From positions 1,426,001 to 1,490,000 of the forward strand of contig CM082592.2 of NCBI GenBank assembly GCA_040954595.2: 64,000 nucleotides of DNA. The letters are read 5' to 3'. The notes below the pieces were generated by a model that saw only the letters and a list, made by a program, of their open reading frames with translations, was not told the origin of the DNA and ran no database searches. Each line of letters opens with the position of its first letter. The first letter of the stretch is position 1. Below, in pieces: positions 10,799-20,990 of the stretch. Source of the DNA: Balanoglossus misakiensis. Lineage: Eukaryota; Hemichordata. The position numbers were made by a program, and so were the translations under genes.

Positions 10799-12053
10799 AA
10801 GGCTCCAATCCTAGTTCATGCAACTGTCGGGGTATGTGTGCTCGCAGCAAAGGACGGGGAACATGCCCATGTAAATCGCTGGACTTGTTCTGCAACACTG
10901 CCTGCAACAGTGGAAAACGCCGTCCATGTGTTTACAAGGAAGAGGTATTAAAGCATGCATGTTCGATAATATGTTTTGTTTCGTATGTCTGTTTGCCTCA
11001 TTTTTCCGAAATGTCTCAGAAAAGATATACGTGAACTTCACGGCACATGCTCTGTCTGCTCTTGATGGCATGTAACCTCGGAATGGGCTGCCCATCGAAG
11101 CAGTGGAATTTACCTAAGGACTTGAGGGGGGTAATAACATTGATTGGGGAGGGAAACTAAATTTGAAGGTGGAGAATGTTTCTTTTTCAATTTGTTTGGG
11201 TGAAATTAAAATCAGAATACTGCATTGGGACTGTCATTGGAATTTTTGAAAATTGTGAAGAATGAATTTATCAAAACGATAAGGACATTCTCATCATCAT
11301 TAAAATACTATTGTTACAGGATTCAACATGTGAAGAAGAAGTTGAGAGGTCCAATGGTACCAGATCGAAGAAAAGATCCCGGGTGATTCTTGAATCATTA
11401 CAACCAGAGGTGGAAATTGAAGAAAATGAAAGACAGACGAAGGTACACAAATTCTGCTTGCCAAACTGTACTTGGGTTATCAACATATATTATTTAAAAT
11501 TGTTTTAAAATAATTATTTTTATTTCTTTCTTAAAGGACTTTGTGCAGAGACAAAGTCGGGAACATCTTGAAACATTGGCGGTAGAATTGCTCAGACGAC
11601 AACCTGGAGCATGGGCTGATCTTCAGCAACAACATAATCAACACCATCAGCCTCTGCAGCCCTCATCCCAACCTGATCCTGGCACCAGTCTTCCCTGGTG
11701 TAAGTGTGGTCGGTGCCAGAATATGCCGACACAGCAGGAGAGGAAACGTTGTTCTACACGTCGCAATCAAGGCTGCATTACGAACACACATTTGTTTTCA
11801 CTTGGTTATGGATACAAATGTTTTAGAGGTGGCCATGCGGTGGGCAGCAGATGTATATGCAGATGAACCAATGAGAGACAATGCCTGGTTTAGGCACTAT
11901 GCCTATCGGAAGTTTATCTACTGGCAACATGGGAGGTTAGGTGCTGGAAGCCGTTGTGTTGTCCCCTCGTGTTACGTTTTGGCAATTCGGCGATTGTTTC
12001 CCAGTCTCAACAATGTTTATGTTGGTTATCGAGATGGACAGTTCCAGGACTAA
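10799..12053 (+). CDS. Cys-rich exon plus P2X7 C-terminal-like domain gene (partial, one frameshift)
   Basis: Three exons fit together in phase 0. Exon A is about 10799-10944 (acceptor CCCCACAG, donor GAAGAG|GTATTA). Exon B is 11320-11442 (acceptor TTGTTACAG, donor ACGAAG|GTACAC, exactly 41 codons). Exon C is 11537-12053 (acceptor CTTTCTTAAAG). Exon A is Cys-rich (CNCRGMC, CPCKS, CNTAC, RRPC), suggesting zinc binding. Exon B is an acidic/basic linker. Exon C has WCKCGRCQNMPT, then HYAYRKFIYWQHGRLGAG and VVPSCYVLAIRRLFP. This is the signature of the P2X7 receptor C-terminal (ballast) domain, which also occurs without the channel in many invertebrate and fish proteins. The frame shifts by one base near 11795-11805 between the Cys motif and the rest, so it is either a sequencing error or a decayed gene. 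Upstream exons are not identified; no channel part is seen. Confidence 0.6.
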
Positions 12054-12112
12054 CACCAGGGAACATGTTTTATTCCTGTTTGTCTATCTTCCATATTTTG
12101 CTAGCTCCAGTA

Positions 12113-12376
12113 GGATGGTGGACCTTGTTTATTGTACGGCCAAAGTGCTACCCCTTTGGACGATACCATTACTTTTGAGGTGGCCGAGGGGGTTTGTTCA
12201 GTCAAAATTTGTTTTGCAATTGTAACTCAGTTTAGGGTGTCGAACTCACCATTATGTTTCTAAAAGAACAGACAACAACAGACCTTCAGTGAAACATAAG
12301 TCTCGGCAACCCTAAAAGTAATGGTATCGCCCAAGGAGGTAGCAAATGTGCCGTACAATAAACGACGTCCGGGATG
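12113..12376. repeat. Hairpin (foldback) element with ~73-bp arms
   Basis: The arm 12113-12188 is the imperfect reverse complement of 12302-12376. Shared blocks include TTTATTGTACGGC, GCTACC and GATACCATTACTTTT. The loop is about 115 bases. The right arm ends two bases before the TTA duplication of the Harbinger element, so the Harbinger landed at the edge of, or inside, an older hairpin repeat. It follows the stop codon of the P2X7-like gene and may lie in its 3' UTR. Confidence 0.7.
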
Positions 12377-12380
12377 GTTA

Positions 12381-12636
12381 AGGCTGCCGCACACGACAGA
12401 AATTAGCTGAGTAAAAAGTCATTTGAGGAATTTTGCTCAGCAATCTTCCTTCCGTGTGCGGGCGATTTTTTGCGCCGCGGATCACGATATTCAACGTGTT
12501 TGATATTTTTTTCCTCGTGAGGAAAATTACTCACCGTGTGCGCCGAACAAAGTAATTTTACTCACGTGTCTAGCCAAATTGCGCATGCGCCGGCATCACT
12601 TGACGACGATACAAGATGGCCGCCTCCACTGAAAGC
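12381..12636 (+). repeat. Harbinger left TIR
   Basis: About 256 bp, matching the reverse complement of 15343-15614. It contains repeated GCTCAGC blocks, the GC-rich CGCCGCGGATCACG block and, at its inner edge, CAAGATGGCCGCCTCC, where the ATG (12616) serves as the transposase start. Confidence 0.92.
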
Positions 12637-13975
12637 ACTCGTTTTGGTAAGTAAATATGCATAGTACAATGCGCTTTCTAAACGAACGACTACTTTTTTT
12701 TCTTATGGAAAAATTTCCAGGTCTCGTTATTTCCTAATGGTAGTTGTAGGGACTATAATTGGCAGGCATTAAGGTTCCAGACTGAGCTTCAAACAAAATG
12801 TTGTTGATGCGATGCTGGGCCAAATGCCTAACCCTGGGCTCAAGGTCTTTTAGTGCCTGGGACACATAGGTGCCAAAGGACTGTACGGCACTGTTTTCCT
12901 GATCATCTTTTTTGTCATTTATTCCTATCTGCAATCGATGCAGCCACCCCCTTTATAAGTTCATACTCCATTTCAGCTTGATGGCATTTTGAAGATTTGT
13001 TTTTTGATTTTACTGGTTGTTTTGGTTCTACATCTGTTCTGGTGGAATCTTCAACATTTAATGCGGGTTCTTCATCTTCAATATGCATGCTATCATTAAC
13101 TTCATCATCCACTGAGGATGGGGATGGCTGAAATGATAAAAAATTCACATTTAATGACTTCTTATTCCATTTTGTTTCAGACTCCAACATGCATGGATGA
13201 CTGGCTAATTATTTCTGAGGAATTCCAACAGAAGTGGAACTACCCATGTTATATTGGGGCAATTGATGGCAAACACATTGCCATAGTGCAGCCACATCAC
13301 AGTGGATCGGATTTTTTTAATTATAAGCATTTTTTTAGTATATTGTTTTTAGCGTTAGTTGATGCCAATTATAAGTTTATATGTGTAGACGTTGGGGCAG
13401 TTGGTCGTGAAGGTGATGCAGGCGTGGTCAATCACTCTGTTCTCAAAAATGCGTTGGATGCCAAATGCCTAACGTACCTCCACCAGATAATGTAGCCGGG
13501 AACAAGATTAACTACCATATCATTGGGGACGATGCCTTCCCAATGTCAACACATTTGATGAAACCCTACCCTCATAGGCATCTGGAGAGGGGGAAAGGGA
13601 TTTTCAACTATCGCCTCTCCCGTGCTCGGCGGGTTGTTGAAAATGCTTTCGGGATTCTCGCAAATAGGTTTCCTGTTTTTCACAAAACAATCAATCTCCG
13701 ATAGAGTTACAGCTTTGGTTTTGTCAGCCTGTTGTTTGCACAATTATATGGTGGATAAAAACAAACATGGCTACACTAGTGTTTCTGACAGTGATGATAT
13801 TGAGAACCACACATTCACTGCGGGTGCCTGGCGCAATGATCCAGCACTTAATGGATTGGCACCAGCACTGGACAGAAATCCAAGTAAAGATGCAAAAACC
13901 CATCGTAATCTTCTGACTACCTACTTTTCTGGAGTAGGCTCAGTCCCATGGCAAAACCACATGGTCACATTTTGA
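12616..13975 (+). pseudogene. Harbinger DDE transposase (DDE_Tnp_4 type), frameshifted
   Basis: Cuts and rejoins the element's ends in the nucleus. A tiny first exon (12616-12646, MAASTES leader from the TIR) ends at a strong donor G|GTAAGT. The main exon starts after TTTTGTTTCAG at 13181. Seen in order: the GAIDGKH block (first catalytic Asp at about 13265), SGSDFFNYK, LALVDANYKFI, DVGAVGREGD (second Asp region), HIIGDDAFP, NYRLSRARRVVENAFGIL (catalytic Glu), and ACCLHNYM near the C terminus, stop at 13975. The frame changes near 13465-13480 and again near 13695, so no full protein can be made. The usual N-terminal helix-turn-helix region before TPTCMDDW is not found; the 530-bp first intron instead holds the opposite-strand MADF exon. 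All three catalytic residues survive in pieces. Confidence 0.88.
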
Positions 13976-15363
13976 AATGTTCACTGCCAAGTGAAACAAC
14001 TTATGCTATAGTTGATATTGGTGCAATATTGGTGCAATGTCATGACCTTTTTCTTATGCACTATTTGGAATTGGTGATGTTTTTATACATGGCTAATTTA
14101 AAATGTATGTTATTGGTATTATAGGAACAGATTATTTAATGTTTATATATTGGTAATTTGAAATGTCTGTTTCAACTAAATATTTATCTTTCTGCTTTTG
14201 CTTGTATATTTATTGATTTTAACTTATGTAAAATGCATTTTGTGTATGTGCTATATTAATTGAATAAAATACTTACTGTATCCAAATTTGAAATTGATGG
14301 CACGGACGCAATAAATGGGTCCAGGAACTGGAGCTTGTCCAGCAGCCAACTCCTTCTCTTCGTGGTGTTCCGGGCGCTGCCACTACTCTGGGGTTTCTTG
14401 GCCTTTACATAGTTGTTTCTAAGATATCTCAATTTTATTTTAACCCATTCAGTTGAAAAATAACACCATTTTATCATCAAGTCAAACACAATAACTACTG
14501 TATATAACCAATTATAGTGAACAATATAATTCACAATTTTGCTAAGTATCAAAGTACTGAATGCCTGTTCAATAAGACATTGCTGACATATTTTTCAAGT
14601 ACACCGCACCCCCCCCCCCCCTAATAACTATCCCAGTGTATATGGCAACAGAAAATTTGCCTTGCATTTTCAAATGTGAACACAAACATTTTTGGTCCTA
14701 TTATGTATGATCGACATGCAAACGAAGCTTGGATTGCCTGCAAAATCAAACGTGACGAGAGCGGACAATGGTTTGAATCAATGTGCAATTTATATCTTGC
14801 GGCACGTGTCGAGCTTGTAATTTATTCACGTAATATGCCATTAAGAAACAGGCAGACGATTGCAGGACATCTGGACTAGACCGTTAACGGCATTCATTCA
14901 CTGGTGAATGAACGTACAAGTTACATTTATTGTAACAATGTCAGTAGAGAGTTGTTAATATTTTGTTGCACATTAATGGAAACGTATTGTCACGTAAAGT
15001 TTTGCTTGATACAACTTCTTCCGATAGTCTTTACTGTGGCCCTGGACATATTTTTCACCCCGGGTATGTGAAATGCAGTATTTTCATATCTAGACATTTG
15101 TTTTGCTGGTGGGCCTTTTGCATGTTTTGAAGGCGTCTCCACTTTTATTTTGTCGGCAAAATCGTACTTTTAACTCTTACCTGTTTTTTTCCAAGTTGCG
15201 CTCCAATTTCTTGGAGCGCATGCTCCTTTTTGTCACTGTTTTTAAAGTCGGGCGATCTTACGTTAAAGAGGACCGGAAACTCTGCCCATAGTTCTACCAA
15301 CTTGTCTTCAAGGACGGCTTCGTTTATGTAGTTACAATGCTCGCTTTCAGTGGAGGCGGCCAT
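12734..15363 (-). pseudogene. Harbinger accessory MADF/BESS DNA-binding protein, frameshifted
   Basis: Harbingers need a Myb/MADF partner that brings the transposase to the TIR and the nucleus. Exon 1 (15363-15181) starts in the right TIR (MAASTES), contains the first MADF helices (KLVELWAEFPVLFNV, FKNSDKKEHALQEI) and ends at CAG|GTAAGAG. Exon 2 (about 14450-14277) gives WVKIKLRYLRNNYVKAKK and WLLDKLQFLDPFI, completing MADF, with donor ACA|GTAAGT; its acceptor AG is not evident and may be mutated. Exon 3 (from 13127, acceptor ATTTCAG) gives an acidic linker, a Lys-Ser-rich patch and a BESS-like C terminus (FGTYVSQALKDL, INNILFEAQSG), stop at 12734. Clear splice junctions are phase 0. A frameshift near 12918-12930 breaks exon 3. 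The transposase core lies antisense within this gene's second intron. Confidence 0.8.
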
Positions 15364-15614
15364 CTTGTATCGTCCTCAAGTGATGCCGGCGCATGTGCAA
15401 TTAGGCTAGATACGTGAGTAAAATTACTTGTTCGGAGCACATGGTTAGTAATTTTCCTTGCGAGGAAAAACATATTAAACACGTTGAATATCGTGATCCG
15501 CGGCGCAAAAGTAAAAAGATCCGGAAAAATCGCCCGCACACGGAAGGAAAATTGCTGAGCAAAATTCCTCGAATGATTTTTTGCTCAGCTGATTTCTCTC
15601 GTGTGTGGCAGCCT
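15343..15614 (-). repeat. Harbinger right TIR
   Basis: About 272 bp and reverse complementary to 12381-12636 with scattered mismatches and a ~15-base length difference near 15510. Its inner edge supplies the ATG of the MADF gene (minus strand, 15363-15361) in the same CAAGATGGCCGCC context as the left TIR. Confidence 0.92.
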
Positions 15615-15617
15615 TTA

Positions 15618-16160
15618 TATATCCCACATCCACTATCAGTAGTTACTTTGTGTATGTGTGTGTGTTCATTCTATATATCATTTGCTTTGACAATCAATGT
15701 AAAATAGAAAAATAATTTCCTTTTTGTTTTACAAATAAAATCTTGTTGAAATACCTTAGCAGGACTATGTGAATATTTTACAGACATTTGTACTGAAATT
15801 AGCGGGATGGAGAAACCTTGACTTCAAGTAATTCAAGTAATGTTCATTTATTGTTTAATAATTGGCATGTAAGAAAAGGATCAAAACACCAATCAATGCT
15901 TGTGCAGGCCCTTACGTTATATTATTCAAACCCACTAAGCAAACAAACCCATTTCACATGCATGAAAAACGACATTTTGACATTTGTCTTCAAAAACGAT
16001 ATTCTGGTGGTACAGAATAACACTTCAGCTCATCTTATATCTTTTCTACTACTTGGCATATTTCAATTTGTGAATGTTTATTTCTAGCACAATTTTACTT
16101 AAATATCTTATTGTTGCAATAGAAGTCATTATTTCAAGTAAAGGAAAACAGTTAACATGT
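15618..16160. other. Non-coding flank, no gene seen
   Basis: AT-rich sequence to the right of the Harbinger insertion. The plus frame 15818-16087 has no recognisable domain. Confidence 0.5.
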
Positions 16161-16499
16161 TCAAAGATTTCTCCTGATCTCATATCTGTAGCACCCGTTT
16201 TGTTTTTGATTCCAGCTGCAGTTCTTTGAATGTCTTTGCTGTACTCGTTTATTAGTCACTCTGCAAATACCAATGGATGACATTTTCCTGGCTACCACCA
16301 TACAAATAGCTTTTAGATATAAACCATCCCACAGTCTGCTGTACTGTTTCTTCATACACTCAGTCATTATGTGTGCCGACTGTTGTGAAACCAAGCCTCC
16401 AGGAGTTGAAGTGTCCATGCTATTCTTCTCAAGCTACAGACTTGGCCAATCTACTCTGATGAGATGATAACAAATTTGCAACTGTTGGAAGAATCATCA

Positions 16500-16671
16500 T
16501 TGACCTCCTGGTATGTATACGACGACGATCATTTTCTGAAAGCGAAACATGCTGAGACAAATGGCCCTCTACACCAACCCGCATTTCGTATATCTGCTGC
16601 TGAATAATGTGGATGTAGTCATACAGAAACATGGTAAAACTTGTGTCCCCACCTAGTACTTTCGATGGAAC
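16500..16671 (-). CDS. Exon-like open segment, unrecognised
   Basis: On the minus strand, TTATGCCAG at 16674 could act as a splice acceptor. It opens a frame reading VPSKVLGGDTSFTMFLYD and onward to SLSENDRRRIH. The composition is protein-like and free of stops for over 80 codons, including beyond the putative exon. I recognise no family, and there is no clear donor near 16500. A further open frame (16161-16418) follows in another frame. It may be an exon of an unknown gene, a fragment of a mobile element, or chance. Confidence 0.2.
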
Positions 16672-16779
16672 CTGGCATAACCAATTGAATATTAGTTTAA
16701 ATGTTGAACAGAAGACATACAAGTCTGCAAGGAACAATCAAATTTAAAACACAGTACACTGCAAATTCTTCTGGCTTTC

Positions 16780-17410
16780 CTGCAAGCTAAATTCAAGCCA
16801 AATTCAAACCGGCTTGTTTGTCGCAAATCGGCTTCTTTCGTTTCTTCAAAATTGGCTTGATTTTGGCTTGAATTTAGCTTGCTGAGTTGCCGCTTTATAT
16901 AACTTACCGGCTTGCTGATAGACCACAGCAAGTTTAATGAGTGGTGTGTTGGCCAACCATAGTAATGAAATATGGTTTGCTGGCATGCCATTCTATTCAG
17001 CAAATGAGCTTGAACACACACCAATTCATTATCCAGTGGTTTGTCAACAAACCATCACAAATCTAAGGGGTTTGTATATAAACCAATGAATATATTATGA
17101 TGGCTTGCATGTAAGCCACTTTCTAAAACATTGGCTTGCCAACAAACCGTCGAATAATACAAGGGGGTTGTACGTAAACCCCTAAAATTTACATTGGCTT
17201 GTCTGAAAGCCAACTTCTACTTAAAACTGGTGTGCTAGCAAACCAAATATGAATCACTTTAGTTTGCCAGCAAACCAAACATTAGCATTTCCTGGTTTGC
17301 TGACAAACTGAGAATGCTTGAGCAGTGGTTTAAAAATCAGCCACTCTGCTTGGGCTTTGGCATATATACAAACCATTCTTACACAGAATGCAGTTTGTAA
17401 GCAAGCCAAA
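16780..17410. repeat. Subterminal dyad array, left
   Basis: Successive ~16-bp dyads of the form GGYTTG-N4-CAARCC, for example GGTTTGTCAACAAACC (17038), GGCTTGCATGTAAGCC (17103), GGCTTGCCAACAAACC (17133) and GTTTGCCAGCAAACC (17262). Starts at about 17038, 17069, 17103, 17133, 17163, 17196, 17227, 17262, 17293 and 17325 give a 30-35-bp rhythm. Spacers are unrelated while the dyads are conserved, as expected for protein-binding sites. Confidence 0.8.
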
Positions 17411-18411
17411 AATTTGAATTGCATGTTTTGCTTCTGTTTACCTAAAAGCTATAGTTATAAATTTGGGCCATTTTTAGCATTTTTGCTCTTTCAAGTGACT
17501 GCAGTTTCTTGTGCAACTCACCAAAGCATGATGCAATGCCATTTACTAGATTCTATACACTGCCATAATTGTACAATCAGCAATTATCAAAAAACATAAT
17601 TTTAGTCCAGACCTAAACTCATTTGCAAAGGACAAAGTTGAGATCCTGAACCTGGGCAGTTAACCATGCTTTAAGGAGTAGAACAGAAATAAGGAGTGGA
17701 TACACTGAGCAAACATACATAAAAAATAGCCCAAAGTTAGTTACTATGCCCTTAAATAACTTGGTCTTGAAGCATAACATGTGTCATAATGTGCAGCATC
17801 TTAGTACTCCACAGTCAATGGTATGTTAACCTGTCAAAAAAGCACACCGAGAAAGATCCTTTTTGGTCAATCATTATTATTGTAATGACAATGTAAGAAA
17901 AGAGGAACAACGGTAAATACATGGTATTATGTAAATCAAATGAATTAACCCCATAAATGATAGAAAATATATACAATAAAACTTTTATCTCATTTTCCGT
18001 TCAAATGGTTAGGGAAAATCATTTAAATCCATGAAAAATGCCTCATTTTTTGAATCTACTGTTTGTCAAAACTGACATGAATACAGATTTCAAAGTCACC
18101 ATTAAGTGTGGAAAAGTACTTTTAAATCCTCCTTTATATGCATTTGAGTATTGGAGTCATGGCAGTAGCCTTGAGTATCTTCTTCCTTATTATGAAACCT
18201 TGTCTTCTTTCAATGGGAAACACTCTCAAATAGTGAAAAACAAAAAGAGAAAACAATCTTGTTAGAAATTAACATGAGTGTATATTAGAAACAATTTCCA
18301 GCATGAAAACAACACATAACACATATGTACACAAGAAAATATGACAATGACTCGTATGAGACATACTCAACAAAAGAAGATAGTGTCTCTCTATTTATCA
18401 ATGGGGAATGA

Positions 18412-18970
18412 CCATGAGACTGACACGCATACCACAAAACACTACAATATGGTGCCATCCTAATGTTATAGGCAGCAACCATATGAGAACATGAGACTGA
18501 CCGATACAACACTATGATATGGTGCCATCCTAATGTTATAGGCAGCAACCATATGAGAACATGAGACTGACCGATACAACACTACGATATGGTGCCATCC
18601 TAATGTTATAGGCAGCAACCATATGAGAACATGAGACTGACCGATACAACACTACGATATGGTGCCATCCTTATGTTATAGGCAGCAACCATATGAGAAC
18701 ATGAGACTGACCGATACAACACTACGATATGGTGCCATCCTAATGTTATAGGCAGCAACCATATGAGAACATGAGACTGACCGATACAACACTACGATAT
18801 GGTGCCATCCTAATGTTATAGGCAGCAACCATATGAGAACATGAGACTGACCGATACAACACTACGATATGGTGCCATCCTTATGTTATAGGCAGCAACC
18901 ATATGAGAACATGAGACTGACCGATACAACACTACGATATGCTGCCATCCTAATGTTATAGGCAGCAACC
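18412..18970. repeat. 70-bp minisatellite, eight units
   Basis: The GGTGCCATCC landmark recurs exactly every 70 bp at 18451, 18521, 18591, 18661, 18731, 18801, 18871 and (one change) 18941. Units are nearly identical except the first. The minus frames across it (18285-18548, 18816-19016) only reflect the repeat. Confidence 0.95.
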
Positions 18971-19655
18971 ATGAAACACAAACATAACCATGAGATACAC
19001 AGCATGTAACAAACAAGATGAAATTGATTCAATGAGCAATGCAGGAAATTTCGCACCTAGAGTTTAGTGAATTGTTTCCTTTGACTATAACTGAATACAT
19101 GTTACATACATGATAGCTGGACTATATTAATAAATACAGATAGGCATGTTCCTTTAAAATTAGTTTTTAAGCATAAATAGTAAAATCTCTTCCCAAATGC
19201 AATACTGAAATTATAACCACATGGTTGGTATTTTATAATGAAGTCCCTACAAACTAAACTGTAAAGAAAACAGATGACTAGATGACAAAAATGGATATTA
19301 AAAAAATAACAAAATCTACTTAATTATACATCCGTGTATGCTTCAACATGAATGCTACTTGTTGACTTTTTCATATTTTTGTGGTGCCTAATAAAATAAC
19401 AGCTACTCCTTCCCATAACCAGTATCACCACTCCTGCACAACCAAGATCATTTATTTCATTCTTATGCAAATATCTGGGGTTCAATTAAAGTAGGAATCA
19501 TTATTGTTACAAATCGCAGGCATGCAGGGGTTAAATAATCCTGTGGTCCGAGATCATGGTTTATCAAAAAAAAATTATTCAGCCAATGATTTAAATATTA
19601 TGGGTATCCATTGATATAGTATTGGAACACAAAACAACATTTTTATTGCGGTTAC

Positions 19656-20230
19656 CCCCCCCCCCCCCCCAATGTTGACTTTCACTGCCACTAGCCCCAC
19701 TCGAAGCTATTTTTGAAATATCTCTCGATCTAAAAATGATCAATACAGTATAGATATTATTACATATTTTGAATTATCTTGACTAGCAAAAGTGCATAAA
19801 CAAACATGAATGGGGATGTAGGCTGCCAATAGCAAGCATGGTGAAATTCCTAGGCTATAGCGCTATAGGGCCCCACTCCGGAGCTGCATTAAAACAATTC
19901 TTTTGATTTGCTCAGACTTTTTTGTAACCATCCACACACGATCAATACCGTATATACAGGATTCAGGCCTTTTAATAGTGATATACTTTGCATCGTCTTC
20001 GCTCACAAAAATGCATAAACAAAAATGAACGGGGATGGAGGCTGAAAATAGCAAGAATAATGAAATTCCTTTGGGGCCCCACCCCGTACTTTATGCTGTC
20101 AAACTTTTGACATTACTTCTTCTCACATGCTTTTCAGCTATCATCAACACATGATCAAGTCAGTATATACAGGCTTCGGGCCTGTTAATTTTGTATTATC
20201 TTCACTGCTCGCAAAAATGAAGTTAATGTC
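19656..20230. repeat. Poly-C tract and degenerate ~215-bp repeat, about three copies
   Basis: A run of about 17 C (from 19656) precedes three diverged copies marked by CGCAAAAATG-like and GGGGATG blocks at about 19785, 20005 and 20209, with GATCAA-N-AGTATATAC-like blocks between. No coding potential. Confidence 0.6.
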
Positions 20231-20619
20231 ACAAAATGGAATGGAAGCAGGACTTATCCCAACCGGCATTGTTCTATGTTACGGTCTCGTAGATGCTGGC
20301 GGTCAACTGCTAAGTCATCAGATGTCATCCTTCCATAACGATGCTCGGTGCCAAAGTAATGATCCACGCATATGGTATTTCGGTTCTACCTTAGGAACAG
20401 GTTGAGTGCATTGTAAATCGCTGAACGAATTTTATAAAGGGAACGACGTGATTCGATCGGCTTCCTCACCCGTGGACCGTCTTCTCTCGCGTCAAAACCT
20501 TGTAGTTGTGTAATAAATAACCTTTGATCCTGCATTCGCGCGCCAAATCAGGGTATTTCGCAAGACATTGTGCCCAGCGTGGCGTGTATATGAACCACAT
20601 CCCGGCAAAGTTTTCCATG

Positions 20620-20975
20620 GCGTCTATTCAAACCATATTTACATCTTTTTATGGTTTGAAAAGCGACCATAAACTCCAACGGCTTAAAATGCAGCCAAGG
20701 TTAAATATGGTACAAATTCGAGCCAGACATAAGTATCACTAAAGTTTGCGAGCAAACCAGAGATTTTGTTCAATGGCTTAATAATAAGCCATTCCAGACA
20801 GGTTGTCCAGCGGCGTATTTACAAACCATTTTTCTAACATTGACTGGCTTGCTGGCACACACCAGAAAATTTAGCGGCTTGTGGAAATACCGATATTTAT
20901 GCAAGTAAATCAGCATGGCTTGTCAGCAAACCCTTATGGCTTGAGGCCAAACCGGCGTGTTGAAATTTCAAGCCA
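20620..20975. repeat. Subterminal dyad array, right
   Basis: Same dyad family as on the left side: GTTTGCGAGCAAACC (20744), GGCTTAATAATAAGCC (20775), GGCTTGCTGGCACACACC (20844), GGCTTGTCAGCAAACC (20919), GGCTTGAGGCCAAACC (20938). The array ends at the right terminus. Confidence 0.75.
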
Positions 20976-20990
20976 AGAGAATTTGCAGTG

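Larger units (their letters stand above)
12378..15617. mobile_element. PIF/Harbinger DNA transposon, complete but decayed
   Basis: Inverted termini of about 256 and 272 bp begin AGGCTGCC at 12381 and end GGCAGCCT at 15614, flanked by TTA at 12378-12380 and TTA at 15615-15617. A 3-bp TTA duplication, a DDE_Tnp_4-type transposase and a separate MADF/BESS protein are the three hallmarks of the Harbinger superfamily. The 3,234-bp element carries both genes on opposite strands, each opening inside its own TIR. Both genes have frameshifts, so this copy is not autonomous. Confidence 0.92.
16757..20990. mobile_element. CACTG-ended DNA transposon (CACTA-like), non-autonomous
   Basis: Left end CACTGCAAATTCTTCTGGCT at 16757 is inverted at the right end (AATTTGCAGTG to 20990; only CT/TC differences in the first 20 bases). 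Flanks are GTA and TAC, so the duplication is TA, or ACA if the termini start at GTACACTG; this is unresolved. Both subterminal regions are packed with short dyads (separate entries). CACTR ends plus dense subterminal motif arrays are typical of EnSpm/CACTA. The 4.2-kb interior shows no transposase; it holds a 70-bp minisatellite and a degenerate ~215-bp repeat. The superfamily is an inference. Confidence 0.7.

Noticed and set aside
14676-14879. 67-codon open frame in the Harbinger interior
   Set aside because: No recognisable domain, lies in an intron of the opposite-strand MADF gene, and has no splice links.
16780-17410. Regularly spaced short repeats resembling a CRISPR array
   Set aside because: The dyads are imperfect, 16 bp and in both arm types, lie at transposon ends in a eukaryotic context, and are mirrored at the other terminus.
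18038-18265. 75-codon plus frame inside the CACTG element
   Set aside because: No similarity to CACTA transposases or other known proteins and no splice context.
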